This document shows positions 53,003-61,378 of a DNA stretch of 64,000 bases, piece after piece. Below the pieces are notes generated by a model. The model saw nothing but the letters and a program-made list of their open reading frames with translations. It had not been told where the DNA came from and ran no database searches. Position 1 is the first letter of the stretch, and each line of letters begins with the position of its first letter. The DNA comes from JBDIAG01 sp047974565 (GTDB lineage: Bacteria; Actinomycetota; Actinomycetes; Actinomycetales; CAWJMD01), in the NCBI GenBank assembly GCA_047974565.1, contig JBKECN010000011.1, positions 78,505 to 142,504 on the forward strand, in the 5' to 3' direction. Position numbers and translations under genes: made by a program.

Positions 53003-53038
53003 CGCACCGCCCGGTTCCTACGCACCGCCCGGTTCCTA
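53003..53038. repeat. 18-bp direct repeat, two copies, between tdh and kbl
   Basis: CGCACCGCCCGGTTCCTA occurs exactly at 53003-53020 and 53021-53038. It is in the intergenic gap and does not affect either gene. Confidence 0.95.
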
Positions 53039-53055
53039 ACTGACGGGAGCAGCAC

Positions 53056-54249
53056 ATGTACGGCATGGTTCGCGAGCAGCTGGTCGCCGATCTGGCCGCG
53101 ATCGACGAGGCCGGGCTGACCAAGCACGAACGCGAGCTGACCTCGCCGCAGGCTGCTCGGATCACCACCACCGGCGGGGCCTCGCTGAACTTCTGCGCCA
53201 ACAACTACCTGGGCCTGGCCGATCACCCCGAGGTGGTGGCCGCAGCAGCAGAAGGATTGCGGCAGTGGGGCTTCGGCATGTCGTCGGTGCGCTTCATCTG
53301 CGGAACCCAGGCCCCGCACAAGGAATTGGAGCGGGCCATCTCCGGGTTCCTGGGCACCCAGGACACGATCCTGTTCCCGTCGTGCTTCGACGCCAATGGC
53401 GGGGTGTTCGAGACCCTTTTCGACGAGCGGGACGCGATCATCTCCGACGCGCTCAACCATGCCTCGCTCATCGACGGGATCCGGCTGTGCAAGGCCACTC
53501 GATACCGCTACGCCAACGCCGACCTCGCCGAACTGGAGCAGCACCTCAAGGCGGCCTCCGAGGCGCGGCGCCGGTGCATCGTCACCGACGGGGTGTTCTC
53601 CATGGACGGGTACCTGGCGCCGCTGCCCGAGATCTGCGACCTGGCCGAGCGGTACGACGCGCTCGTGCTCGTCGATGACTCCCATGCGGTGGGCTTCGTC
53701 GGTGAACATGGCCGGGGCACCCCGGAGCACTTCGGCGTCATGGACCGGGTCGACATCCTCACCGGGACCCTCGGCAAGGCCCTGGGTGGGGCCAGCGGCG
53801 GGTACGTCAGCGGGCACCGCGAGATCGTCGAGTTGCTGCGCCAGCGCGCCCGCCCCTATCTGTTCTCCAACGCGGTGGCGCCGTCGGTGGTGGCCGGCTC
53901 CCGCAAAGCCCTCGAACTCGCCTCGACCTCGGACAAGGGCCGCCAGGCCCTGCGTCGCAACGCGCAGTTGTTCCGTTCGTCAATGGCGGAGGCGGGCTTC
54001 GAACTGCTGCCCGGCGAGCACGCCATCGTCCCGGTGATGTTCCGCGGCGAGGACGGCGCCCGCACCGCAGCCCAGGTCGCCGACCGGATGCTCGCCGACG
54101 GCGTCTACGTCATCGCCTTCTCCTACCCCGTGGTGCCCAAGGGGCAGGCCCGTATCCGGGTGCAACTCTCAGCCGGGCACTCCAGCGACGACGTGCAGGC
54201 CTGCGTGGACGCCTTCGTTGCCGCCCGGGCTGCCCTTTCGGGCCGCTGA
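53056..54249 (+). CDS. kbl: Glycine C-acetyltransferase (2-amino-3-ketobutyrate CoA ligase)
   Basis: The product is 397 aa, the normal size of KBL. It is a PLP-dependent alpha-oxoamine synthase: LNFCANNYLGLADHP at the N-terminus, VDDSHAVGFVGEHGRGT (PLP ring Asp and His) and TLGKALGGASGGYVSG (Schiff-base Lys). It converts 2-amino-3-ketobutyrate and CoA to glycine and acetyl-CoA, completing threonine catabolism with tdh. The start is ATG 53056 with GGGAGCAG upstream. A lower-GC segment begins about 90 nt downstream. Confidence 0.96.
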   Translation: MYGMVREQLVADLAAIDEAGLTKHERELTSPQAARITTTGGASLNFCANNYLGLADHPEVVAAAAEGLRQWGFGMSSVRFICGTQAPHKELERAISGFLGTQDTILFPSCFDANGGVFETLFDERDAIISDALNHASLIDGIRLCKATRYRYANADLAELEQHLKAASEARRRCIVTDGVFSMDGYLAPLPEICDLAERYDALVLVDDSHAVGFVGEHGRGTPEHFGVMDRVDILTGTLGKALGGASGGYVSGHREIVELLRQRARPYLFSNAVAPSVVAGSRKALELASTSDKGRQALRRNAQLFRSSMAEAGFELLPGEHAIVPVMFRGEDGARTAAQVADRMLADGVYVIAFSYPVVPKGQARIRVQLSAGHSSDDVQACVDAFVAARAALSGR

Positions 54250-54340
54250 CAAGCCACCTCTCGGTCGACCCCGCCTCTTCTCGCGGCCCGCCTGGCGCCT
54301 GGCGACGCCGTCGAAGGGTGCCAGTTCCGGTTGCGACCTG

Positions 54341-56497
54341 CTACCGCTTGCCACGTCCATCTTCGAGCGGTGGAAGGCTCAGGAGGCCAGCTGCCTTCAA
54401 GCCGGCTTCATAACCCAGACTTCGATAGCCCTCGAACTGCTCGTCTGTGAATATCTGCTTGCTCGTGGGGTGGTTGGGAAATCGAGAGTCTCTGCGCCCG
54501 TAGGCCAACAGATCCCAGCTCGTCTCAGTGGACAACACCGCCTTTGCGTAAACCAGCCTTGCATGACTAGGTGGGTTCTGGTACTCAACGCTGCCGCGTA
54601 CAGCCACGTCGTCAGCCAACTCCTTCTTCTCGCACAGGACGGCCCCTGGGTCAATGGACACCTTTGCGCCTAAGTCACTTCGCGCCAAGCCGATGGCGCG
54701 TGAAAGGTCGCTACCCTCACTATCACAGCTGGCATCGAAGCAGATCACATCGGTACAACGTCTCCGAAGTAGTTCGACGAGCCCCAGATTCTCCCAGTGC
54801 CCCCCGTCGGTCAGGTAAATATACCGGCGCTTGAGACTCAGGATTCCCAACGCCTCTCTAAGGACGTATAACGCGCCCGGTTCATACCAGCCTTGTTTTA
54901 CTCGTGACCACTGTCGCTTGATCAAGCCCGCTCCCGCTGCACTCGTCCCTAGGCTCGTGGTCGGCTTCCGCCAACCGTCTCGACAAGGATTGGGAACCCA
55001 GACACCCAGACGTACGCCGGTCAGGGCCATAAGGAATCGCAATGGCGGATATGTGTAGCGGCCCATTATGGGTGAAAGTGCAGCACCAGAGAGCGCCATC
55101 ATGGCGGGCAGGGTGAGCTGGGTCCCTTTGGGACCTGGGTAACCCTCCAGATCCTTGGTCGCATGGTAGCCCAGTACCGGACTTCCGCTCCAATCGCTTT
55201 CGAAAGTGAACGATTCAGCAAACCGTCCTGACGGCACATCGCTGGTCAGATTCACAGCGCAGCAGACAACCAGCTTGGGAATTGCATTTTCCTTGTCATC
55301 CGACGCCCTAGATACCAGCTCGCCAATCTCAGAGAATAGCAACCTTTCCGCATAGTCGATGGGCTTCGCCTTCTTGGAACTCTCCTCCCGTTCGACCGCG
55401 AAGGCACTGTTCAGGCGCTCCCGGTAGAAAAGATGCAACGAGTAACGGCGATTGTGGGCTGCCACCCCCATAATGAGTATGATGGCCCCGCTGGCGCCGG
55501 TGACTCCCAACCCCTCCCACGTGAATCCCCGGCGGGCGGCCAGTTCCATCGCAGATACAACAGGAACAAGCAAGAGGCCAGCTCCCGCGAACGCCGATAA
55601 CATCATCATGAGGCGCGGTATCCGAAACTGTTGCCCAAGCCACAGCGAGATAGCTGTCATGAGTACGAGGAGAACCAACCAGACGGTCGCTACCGCGATG
55701 CGGTTGAGCAAGGAATCTGAGAAACTCCCCAAATAGTCTCGGAGGATATGGGTAAGGACCCATGAGGAGGCTGTCGCATACGGGGCCGTGAGAAGCGGGA
55801 GAACCGCGAGGACCGAAGCGAAAAGGGTAAGGGCCAGAATAGAGCCAGCCCAAGGCTCAGACTTTGTGCGACCATATCCACTCACGGACATATGTCCATC
55901 ACTGAATCGTCGCACCATCACTAGGATGACTCCCAGGAGCATCAGCCCGAGGACCAGTGCGGGCAAGTACTCCCAAGCCCTCACTACTCTTCTCCCTGGC
56001 TCCTCGATCGACGGCACAGCCTCTCCTAATGCATGGATGGTCCACCCATACGCTTTTCCGAATATTATGGCGGAGAGCATGAACGGAAGATAGTTTAGGA
56101 TGAACGAATACACGGTACTGAGGATCATCCACGCCTTCCCGTTCCATCCTGGGGCCAGGTAGTCTGTATGCGTTCTCAGATACCGCTCCTCTGCCGAGCC
56201 TCGACCCCAAGCCGGGTCTTCGTCGCTAGCTTCGCCTGTCGCTCGGGCGGTAGATATTGTGAGTGCGCTCGCAATGTAATTCCCACCCGATACCGCTGCC
56301 AGAAAATGGGATCGCTTCAGGATTCCTTGTTCGCGAAGCGCTTGCAGTGCCCCAAGATTGAAGGCCGCGGAGCGAATTCCACCGCCCGACAGCGCAATGC
56401 CGATCCGGCGACCTCCTTCCTCTGGATCTGAGGCACCGTCCCGATAGTCCATGGGAAGATCTGATATTCCGCGTCCCGGCCTAGTGGATAGTGCCAT
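54341..56497 (-). CDS. Membrane patatin-like phospholipase, probable effector of a two-gene system
   Basis: The product is 718 aa. A patatin core is split by a membrane block. The oxyanion motif is IALSGGGIRSAAFNLGALQA (residues 34-53). The nucleophile is Ser70 in FLAAVSGGNYIA. Six TM helices follow at about 123-148, 178-195, 217-238, 265-288, 296-320 and 330-346. The dyad Asp564 lies in YIYLTDGGHWENLGLVELLR. So the catalytic Ser and Asp sit on either side of the membrane region and are both intact. Family activity is phospholipid acyl hydrolysis. The start lies 9 nt after the stop of the ATPase gene, with AAGGGG in front. Composition is much lower in GC than the flanking genes, which suggests recent transfer. 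Confidence 0.8.
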   Translation of the reverse strand: MALSTRPGRGISDLPMDYRDGASDPEEGGRRIGIALSGGGIRSAAFNLGALQALREQGILKRSHFLAAVSGGNYIASALTISTARATGEASDEDPAWGRGSAEERYLRTHTDYLAPGWNGKAWMILSTVYSFILNYLPFMLSAIIFGKAYGWTIHALGEAVPSIEEPGRRVVRAWEYLPALVLGLMLLGVILVMVRRFSDGHMSVSGYGRTKSEPWAGSILALTLFASVLAVLPLLTAPYATASSWVLTHILRDYLGSFSDSLLNRIAVATVWLVLLVLMTAISLWLGQQFRIPRLMMMLSAFAGAGLLLVPVVSAMELAARRGFTWEGLGVTGASGAIILIMGVAAHNRRYSLHLFYRERLNSAFAVEREESSKKAKPIDYAERLLFSEIGELVSRASDDKENAIPKLVVCCAVNLTSDVPSGRFAESFTFESDWSGSPVLGYHATKDLEGYPGPKGTQLTLPAMMALSGAALSPIMGRYTYPPLRFLMALTGVRLGVWVPNPCRDGWRKPTTSLGTSAAGAGLIKRQWSRVKQGWYEPGALYVLREALGILSLKRRYIYLTDGGHWENLGLVELLRRRCTDVICFDASCDSEGSDLSRAIGLARSDLGAKVSIDPGAVLCEKKELADDVAVRGSVEYQNPPSHARLVYAKAVLSTETSWDLLAYGRRDSRFPNHPTSKQIFTDEQFEGYRSLGYEAGLKAAGLLSLPPLEDGRGKR

Positions 56498-56506
56498 GAC
56501 TGCCCC

Positions 56507-58156
56507 TTAGATAAGGTCGTAACCGAGTGTTCCTCTATAGTCGGCAGATAATGGGTCGCTTCCTCGCGGATAGACAGGCAGCGCAGACTGGTCACGCAGC
56601 CGGTCGAAGCTTGCCGAGTACAGCAGGCGCGAGAACAGCGGATGAACGCAAAGCTCGCTGGACTCCTCGTGAATCGGGAGGGTCGCATCTGTCGTGTACT
56701 GGAACTCACCCTCACAGTACCTGGCCGTCCGCTCCGTGTGCAGACCCAAGATGCCCATACGACTTAGCTGGGCAACACATTCAGAGAAGTCCCGGCCCGT
56801 TGCCTTCTTGATGCCTTGCTGATTGAAGTACTTGTGCAGCTGTCTGGCCTGGAACGTGATCTCCAGACGATTGGCCAGCTTTGTCAAGACCACGCCCACC
56901 CATTGTGAATCAGGGTGCGCCGTCAAGATACCCCGGTTTATTCGTTCCTCAACATCGTGAGTTCCGGCCAGAACCGCATCCGGCGCCACCCGCCATGGCA
57001 GCGATTCACCTCGGGAGGAATAGACACCGTTCAGGATCTGGAGAATATGGCGCGGAAGCAGTTGAGTATGGCGCAGGATGTATGCGACCGGGTCCTCCTC
57101 AACGCCAAGGTCGCCCACAACAACCGGTGGCAAGGTGGCCCGAAGGAGTGCTACCTCACATTGTTCACTACCCGGTAGGATTTCGGGGTGCGTTCGCATG
57201 AGACTGCTGAGTTGCTCTGGATGCTGCGTTTCCAAATAGAGTCGAAGACGCCGTCCGGCGAGATGCAGGAGTTCCTTGGCAGTCCAATAGATCGTGAGGT
57301 AGTTGTCACGGAAATCCTTCTCAGGATTCGATGACAAGGACATTATTGATGCAAGGAACTCGGTGGGAAGGCAGACTCTCAGTTGGTAGTAACGCCCCGT
57401 CGACGCCTGCTCTGAAAGGCGACCTGCACATGCGAAGAGTCCTGCCAATACCTCACGTAGTTCATCCATTCGTGCATGAAGCTCCTCCAAATTGTCCATG
57501 ACAATGAGCATACGACTCGATCGGGCCTCGAGAACTTTCTCGAGTGAATGGCGGACCGATTCGAATCGCTGACGCTCAGCCTCATATCCGACGAGCACGT
57601 TACGTATTCCGATGCGCTCAGGCTCTCGAATGCGGCGCTGCACTTCCCCTAGAAAATCTTCGGCGACAGTCTCAGCGCTTGGGATATCTGCCCCGCGTAG
57701 GTCTAAGTAGTCCCATATTTCTTGGATCTCGGCCGGGTCCCTGACGGTAGCGGTCCTGCAGACATGAGCTAGCGCCACATGATCCAGCAACGAACGCCAT
57801 AGGTCAGCAACGTCATCCACGAATAGGTGGGTGCCTCGGTGTTCGGCGTAGCTATTGAGCGTGGCAAGCATCTCCGCATAGAGGGAGGCGGTGCGAAGCG
57901 TCTCGGTCATGCAGGCTGCTCCACAGATCTGCTCAGCGGCTAGGAAGGCGGTCTTGCCCGCGCCCTTGCGCCCGACGATGTAGTTGTACCGTGGGTGATG
58001 AGTACTCTGCGTGTAGACGAGGTTCTTGCGATCGAAGAACTGCGCTAATCCCGGGTAGTCTGCCTGGATGAGGGTGTCTGTGTCGATCGGACCGAAGGGC
58101 CGGGAGTCGTTGATCAATTCATGCAGTCGATCGGCTTCGGGCAGCTCAGCGCTCAA
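56507..58156 (-). CDS. P-loop ATPase, probable sensor partner of the patatin
   Basis: The product is 549 aa. Walker A is YIVGRKGAGKTAFLA (residues 59-73, Lys68) and Walker B is MLIVMDNLEELHARM (216-230, Asp221). The remainder is helical: a long helical segment follows Walker B and the C-terminus resembles winged helix (KYFNQQGIKKATGRDFSECV, LSRMGILGLHTERTARY). There is no signal peptide or TM helix. I do not recognise a named family; it looks like an AAA/STAND- or KAP-type NTPase. It is the promoter-proximal gene, transcribed together with the patatin gene. The A/T-rich stretch 58190-58260 probably carries the promoter. Confidence 0.7.
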   Translation of the reverse strand: MSAELPEADRLHELINDSRPFGPIDTDTLIQADYPGLAQFFDRKNLVYTQSTHHPRYNYIVGRKGAGKTAFLAAEQICGAACMTETLRTASLYAEMLATLNSYAEHRGTHLFVDDVADLWRSLLDHVALAHVCRTATVRDPAEIQEIWDYLDLRGADIPSAETVAEDFLGEVQRRIREPERIGIRNVLVGYEAERQRFESVRHSLEKVLEARSSRMLIVMDNLEELHARMDELREVLAGLFACAGRLSEQASTGRYYQLRVCLPTEFLASIMSLSSNPEKDFRDNYLTIYWTAKELLHLAGRRLRLYLETQHPEQLSSLMRTHPEILPGSEQCEVALLRATLPPVVVGDLGVEEDPVAYILRHTQLLPRHILQILNGVYSSRGESLPWRVAPDAVLAGTHDVEERINRGILTAHPDSQWVGVVLTKLANRLEITFQARQLHKYFNQQGIKKATGRDFSECVAQLSRMGILGLHTERTARYCEGEFQYTTDATLPIHEESSELCVHPLFSRLLYSASFDRLRDQSALPVYPRGSDPLSADYRGTLGYDLI

Positions 58157-58567
58157 CGGCTTCTCCTATCTGGGGCACGGATGGGAGTAGGAGTGGCAGG
58201 CTTGTCCGGTTGATACGTTGTGATCAAAATTTGTGGATTTTTTGGGTAGTATGTCCGACTAGTGCAGAGCCGCAATTAATAGTCGCGTTGACTGCTTTTC
58301 GGTCACGTCTCTCCCGGTTGGTTGGCCTCATCCAGAGGCCTACCCGGCCTCACGACGAATGAGGGCCTGGCAGAACTCGATGACGTCAGGGTGCGCTGTG
58401 GGCACCCACGGTCCTCATCCCGAGATATGAACGAGGGCATCTGACCGCGTGCGTGGCGGCAGGGCCGCGACACAGCCCACGTGCGCTCTTATCCCATGTC
58501 CCGCACAGGTCATTGCGTCCCATGTCCCGCACAGGTCATTGCGCATCGATCTCCCACCCTGCGGGGG
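58157..58567. other. Intergenic stretch: promoter region, gene tail fragment, tandem repeat
   Basis: 58190-58270 is strongly A/T-rich and probably holds the promoter of the ATPase-patatin pair. On the minus strand 58414-58340 there is a short open stretch ending HPDVIEFCQALIRREAG then stop, which may be the tail of a lost gene. A GGCCTC-ATCCA-GAGGCC hairpin lies at 58324-58340. A 26-bp unit occurs twice at 58492-58543. Confidence 0.5.
58492..58543. repeat. 26-bp tandem repeat, two exact copies
   Basis: The unit begins TCCCATGTCCCGCACAGG and ends TCATTGCG; copies are 58492-58517 and 58518-58543. A diverged third copy follows to about 58575 and runs into the 3' end of the deacylase gene. Confidence 0.92.
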
Positions 58568-59515
58568 TCACTGCGCGATATGCACCAGGGCGTCGCCACG
58601 GTGCACGACCGGGGCGAAGGTGCGTCCGATGACGATGCCGTCCCGGTCGGCGTAGACAGCCCGCAGCGTGGTGCCGAATGAGTCGACCAGAGTCCCCAGG
58701 CGCTGACCCTGCTGCACCACAGCACCCAGGTCGACGTCCAGATAGAGGATCCCGGTCCGGCGGGCCCGCACCCACCCCGAGGCTCGACACTCCCGCGTCG
58801 CTCCGGGCGGTGGTAACGCCTGCTCCGCGATGAGACCGAGCACCGTGAACACCCGCAGCACCCCGGCCACCCCCGCCTCGACGGCCCAGTCGTCCAGACG
58901 GAGCGCCTCACCCGCCTCGTAAAGCAGCACGGTGGCACCCGCCTCGCGGGCGGCCGAGCGCAGCGAGCCGTCCCTGAGCTTGGCGTGGAAGGCGACCGGG
59001 GCACCGAAGGCGAGCGCCAGGTCGCGGGTCGCCGGGTCGTCGAGGTCCGCGCGGATCTGCGGCAGGTTCGAACGCCGGTCCGAGCCGGAGTGCAGGTCGA
59101 TGCCCACCGAACACTTGGAGACCACCTCGCTCATCAGCAGATGAGCGATCCGACTCGCCAACGATCCCCGCCGAGACCCGGGGAAGACCCGGTTCAGGTC
59201 ACGCCGGTCCGGCAGGTACCGATCACCTGTCATGAATCCCAGGACGTTGACCACCGGCACCACGATGACCGTGCCACGCATCGCCTTCGGGTCGAGCTTG
59301 CCCAGGACGCCGTGGATGATCTGGGTTCCCACCACCTCGTCACCGTGGATCGCCGCGTCCAGCCACACCACCGGACCGGGCTCGCGCCCGTGCAGCACCC
59401 GCACCGGCAGGGTCACCTCCCCACCGGTGACCAACTTGGTCAGCGGTAGTTGCAGGTCGCGCGAATGTCCGGGCCGGACCCGATACCCCCCGATCGGGAA
59501 GGCCTCACGGGGCAC
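58568..59515 (-). CDS. Succinylglutamate desuccinylase / aspartoacylase-like zinc deacylase
   Basis: The product is 315 aa from GTG 59515, which has GGAG 6 nt upstream; the frame is open to 59563. It is an M14-type metallohydrolase: zinc motif LDAAIHGDEVVGTQII and a second ligand in GIDLHSGSDRRSNLPQIRAD, with catalytic Glu region LLYEAGEALRLDD. The C-terminal beta-barrel ends in TFAPVVHRGDALVHIAQ. Such genes sit with rimK-like ligases and rimB-like proteases and may remove an acyl or amino-acid group from the modified partner. It overlaps the protease gene by 11 nt. Confidence 0.85.
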   Translation of the reverse strand: MPREAFPIGGYRVRPGHSRDLQLPLTKLVTGGEVTLPVRVLHGREPGPVVWLDAAIHGDEVVGTQIIHGVLGKLDPKAMRGTVIVVPVVNVLGFMTGDRYLPDRRDLNRVFPGSRRGSLASRIAHLLMSEVVSKCSVGIDLHSGSDRRSNLPQIRADLDDPATRDLALAFGAPVAFHAKLRDGSLRSAAREAGATVLLYEAGEALRLDDWAVEAGVAGVLRVFTVLGLIAEQALPPPGATRECRASGWVRARRTGILYLDVDLGAVVQQGQRLGTLVDSFGTTLRAVYADRDGIVIGRTFAPVVHRGDALVHIAQ

Positions 59516-59993
59516 CGCTGACTCCGCGGTTGCGTCGGCGCACGGCCCGCTTGGGCCGCCCACCCAGGTAGCTGCGGCCCGAATCGACGAGGAAGCCCTG
59601 CCGCAGAGCCTCGCGTCCGATGAGCATCCGGAATCCCATCTCGTCGCGACCGGTGAGGGTCACTTCGACGTGGATGTCCTGGCCGAGCAGTCGTACCGCC
59701 ATCCGGACCACCGGCCGGTCGCCCGTATGCCCGGACGACGAGCGCACCGTCCGACGGTCGACCAAGGGGGCCTCACACTGCACCTCCTCGCTGGAGCGCT
59801 GCCACGGATGCACCCCGAATCGGGCCCACGAAGCGCCCTCGCGCTCGAACTCCTCGATGCCGAAGGCGTGCAGCGAGGAGGTCCGGGCCCCGGTGTCGAG
59901 CTTGGCCTTGATCCATTCGACGTTCTGCTCGGGCAAAGCCACCCACTCACGCCACCCGGCAGTGGTTGAATGGCAGCCCGTCACGTCCCTCAT
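59505..59993 (-). CDS. RimK-associated retropepsin-like aspartic protease (RimB type)
   Basis: The product is 162 aa from ATG 59993; the frame is open to 60182 on the far side of the rimK start, which is not credible. The retropepsin-like catalytic motif is WIKAKLDTGARTSSLHA, the standard D-T/S-G-A of COG4067, followed by FRMLIGREALRQGFLVD and SYLGGRPK. In proteobacteria RimB trims poly-glutamate tails made by RimK on ribosomal protein S6. It overlaps the deacylase gene by 11 nt and is divergent from rimK, with only 18 nt between the start codons. Confidence 0.88.
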   Translation of the reverse strand: MRDVTGCHSTTAGWREWVALPEQNVEWIKAKLDTGARTSSLHAFGIEEFEREGASWARFGVHPWQRSSEEVQCEAPLVDRRTVRSSSGHTGDRPVVRMAVRLLGQDIHVEVTLTGRDEMGFRMLIGREALRQGFLVDSGRSYLGGRPKRAVRRRNRGVSGAP

Positions 59994-60011
59994 CCTTGCA
60001 GGTCGTCCACC

Positions 60012-61202
60012 ATGAAACTGGCAATCCTCTCCCGTGCCCTCGGCGCGTACTCGACGCAACGGCTGCGCACCGCCGCACTCGAGGGTGGCCACGACGTCAA
60101 GGTGCTCAACACCTTGCGGTTCGGCATCGACCTGTCCGGGGACGAGCCGGATCTGCTCTTTCGCGGCAAGCGGCTCTCGCACTACGACGCGATCCTGCCC
60201 CGGATCGGCAACTCGATCACCTACTTCGGCACCGCCGTGGTGCGCCAGTTCGAGCAGATGGACGTGTACACCCCGAACACCGCGAACGGCATCAGCACGT
60301 CCCGGGACAAGCTACGGGCGACCCAGGTGCTCTCCCGGCACAACATCGGGATGCCAGCCACCACCTTCGTGCGCGACCGCACCGACATCGTCCCGGCGAT
60401 CGAACGGGTCGGCGGCGCGCCGGTGGTGCTCAAGCTGCTGGAAGGCACCCAGGGGATCGGGGTCATCCTCGCCCCGAGTGTCAAGGTGGCCGAGGCCATC
60501 ATCGAGACCCTGCACTCGACCAAGCAGAACGTCCTGCTGCAGCGCTTCGTCAGTGAATCCCGCGGCCGGGACATCCGCGCGCTGGTGGTCGGTGATCGGG
60601 TGGTGGCCGCGATGCGTCGGTCGGCGCAAGGGGACGAGTTCCGCTCCAACGTGCACCGCGGCGGCCGGGTCGAGGGGGTGACCCTGGAGAAGGCGTATGA
60701 GGAGACGGCGGTACGCGCGGCCCAGATCATGGGTCTGCGGGTGGCTGGCGTGGACATGCTCGAGGGCGCCGACGGGCCGCTGGTGATGGAGGTCAACTCC
60801 TCACCCGGCCTGCAGGGCATCGAGGCCGCCACCCAGTTGGACGTGGCCGGGGCGATCATCGACTACATCGACAACCAGGTGGCCTTTCCCGAGATCGACG
60901 TACGCCAGCGGCTCACCGTCTCCACCGGGTACGGCGTCGCCGAGATCGTGGTGCACTCCGCCTGGGAGATGGTCGGCAAGCCGCTCAAGGAGTCCGGCCT
61001 GCCGGAGAAGGACATCACCGCGCTCACCCTGCACCGGGGGACCCAGGTGATCCCCAACCCCAAGGGCAGCACCATCCTCGAGGACGGGGATCGGTTGCTG
61101 TGCTTCGGCAGGTTGGAGGAGATGCGCTCGATGATCCCGTCCCGGCGCCGGCGGGGACGCAAGGTCCGCAAGCTGCGCAAGCAAGCCGTCGTCGACGCCT
61201 GA
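60012..61202 (+). CDS. rimK: RimK-type ATP-grasp ligase with C-terminal RCK-C domain
   Basis: The product is 396 aa from ATG 60012. Residues 1-290 are a RimK ATP-grasp ligase: MKLAILSRALGAYSTQRL, VVLKLLEGTQGIGVILA, LLQRFVSESRGRDIRALVVG and LVMEVNSSPGLQGIEAATQL (metal-binding Glu-Asn). Residues about 305-380 form an RCK-C/TrkA-C domain (VVHSAWEMVGKPLKESGLPE, LHRGTQVIPNPKGSTILEDG), which usually binds a small ligand. The C-terminal tail is Arg/Lys-rich. It would add glutamates to S6 or to another carboxyl target. The RimB-type and AstE-type genes are divergently linked. Confidence 0.9.
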   Translation: MKLAILSRALGAYSTQRLRTAALEGGHDVKVLNTLRFGIDLSGDEPDLLFRGKRLSHYDAILPRIGNSITYFGTAVVRQFEQMDVYTPNTANGISTSRDKLRATQVLSRHNIGMPATTFVRDRTDIVPAIERVGGAPVVLKLLEGTQGIGVILAPSVKVAEAIIETLHSTKQNVLLQRFVSESRGRDIRALVVGDRVVAAMRRSAQGDEFRSNVHRGGRVEGVTLEKAYEETAVRAAQIMGLRVAGVDMLEGADGPLVMEVNSSPGLQGIEAATQLDVAGAIIDYIDNQVAFPEIDVRQRLTVSTGYGVAEIVVHSAWEMVGKPLKESGLPEKDITALTLHRGTQVIPNPKGSTILEDGDRLLCFGRLEEMRSMIPSRRRRGRKVRKLRKQAVVDA

Positions 61203-61378
61203 CCGGCACCGTCCCTGGCTCCGTCCCCGACCGGAACCCTCACGCCAGGGCGTCAGTCGCCCCCGGGCAACATCCTGGCGCGCCCGGACAAGCCCGCATC
61301 CGCCCGGATGCTCACACTGGACGAACCTCGCCCGGTGAGCCCCCCCGACGGCGAGGCAGGCCACGAAGGGACATGGAC

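Noticed and set aside
51697..53817. 706-aa minus-strand frame across tdh and kbl
   Set aside because: It covers two well-recognised + strand enzymes and has no recognisable domain.
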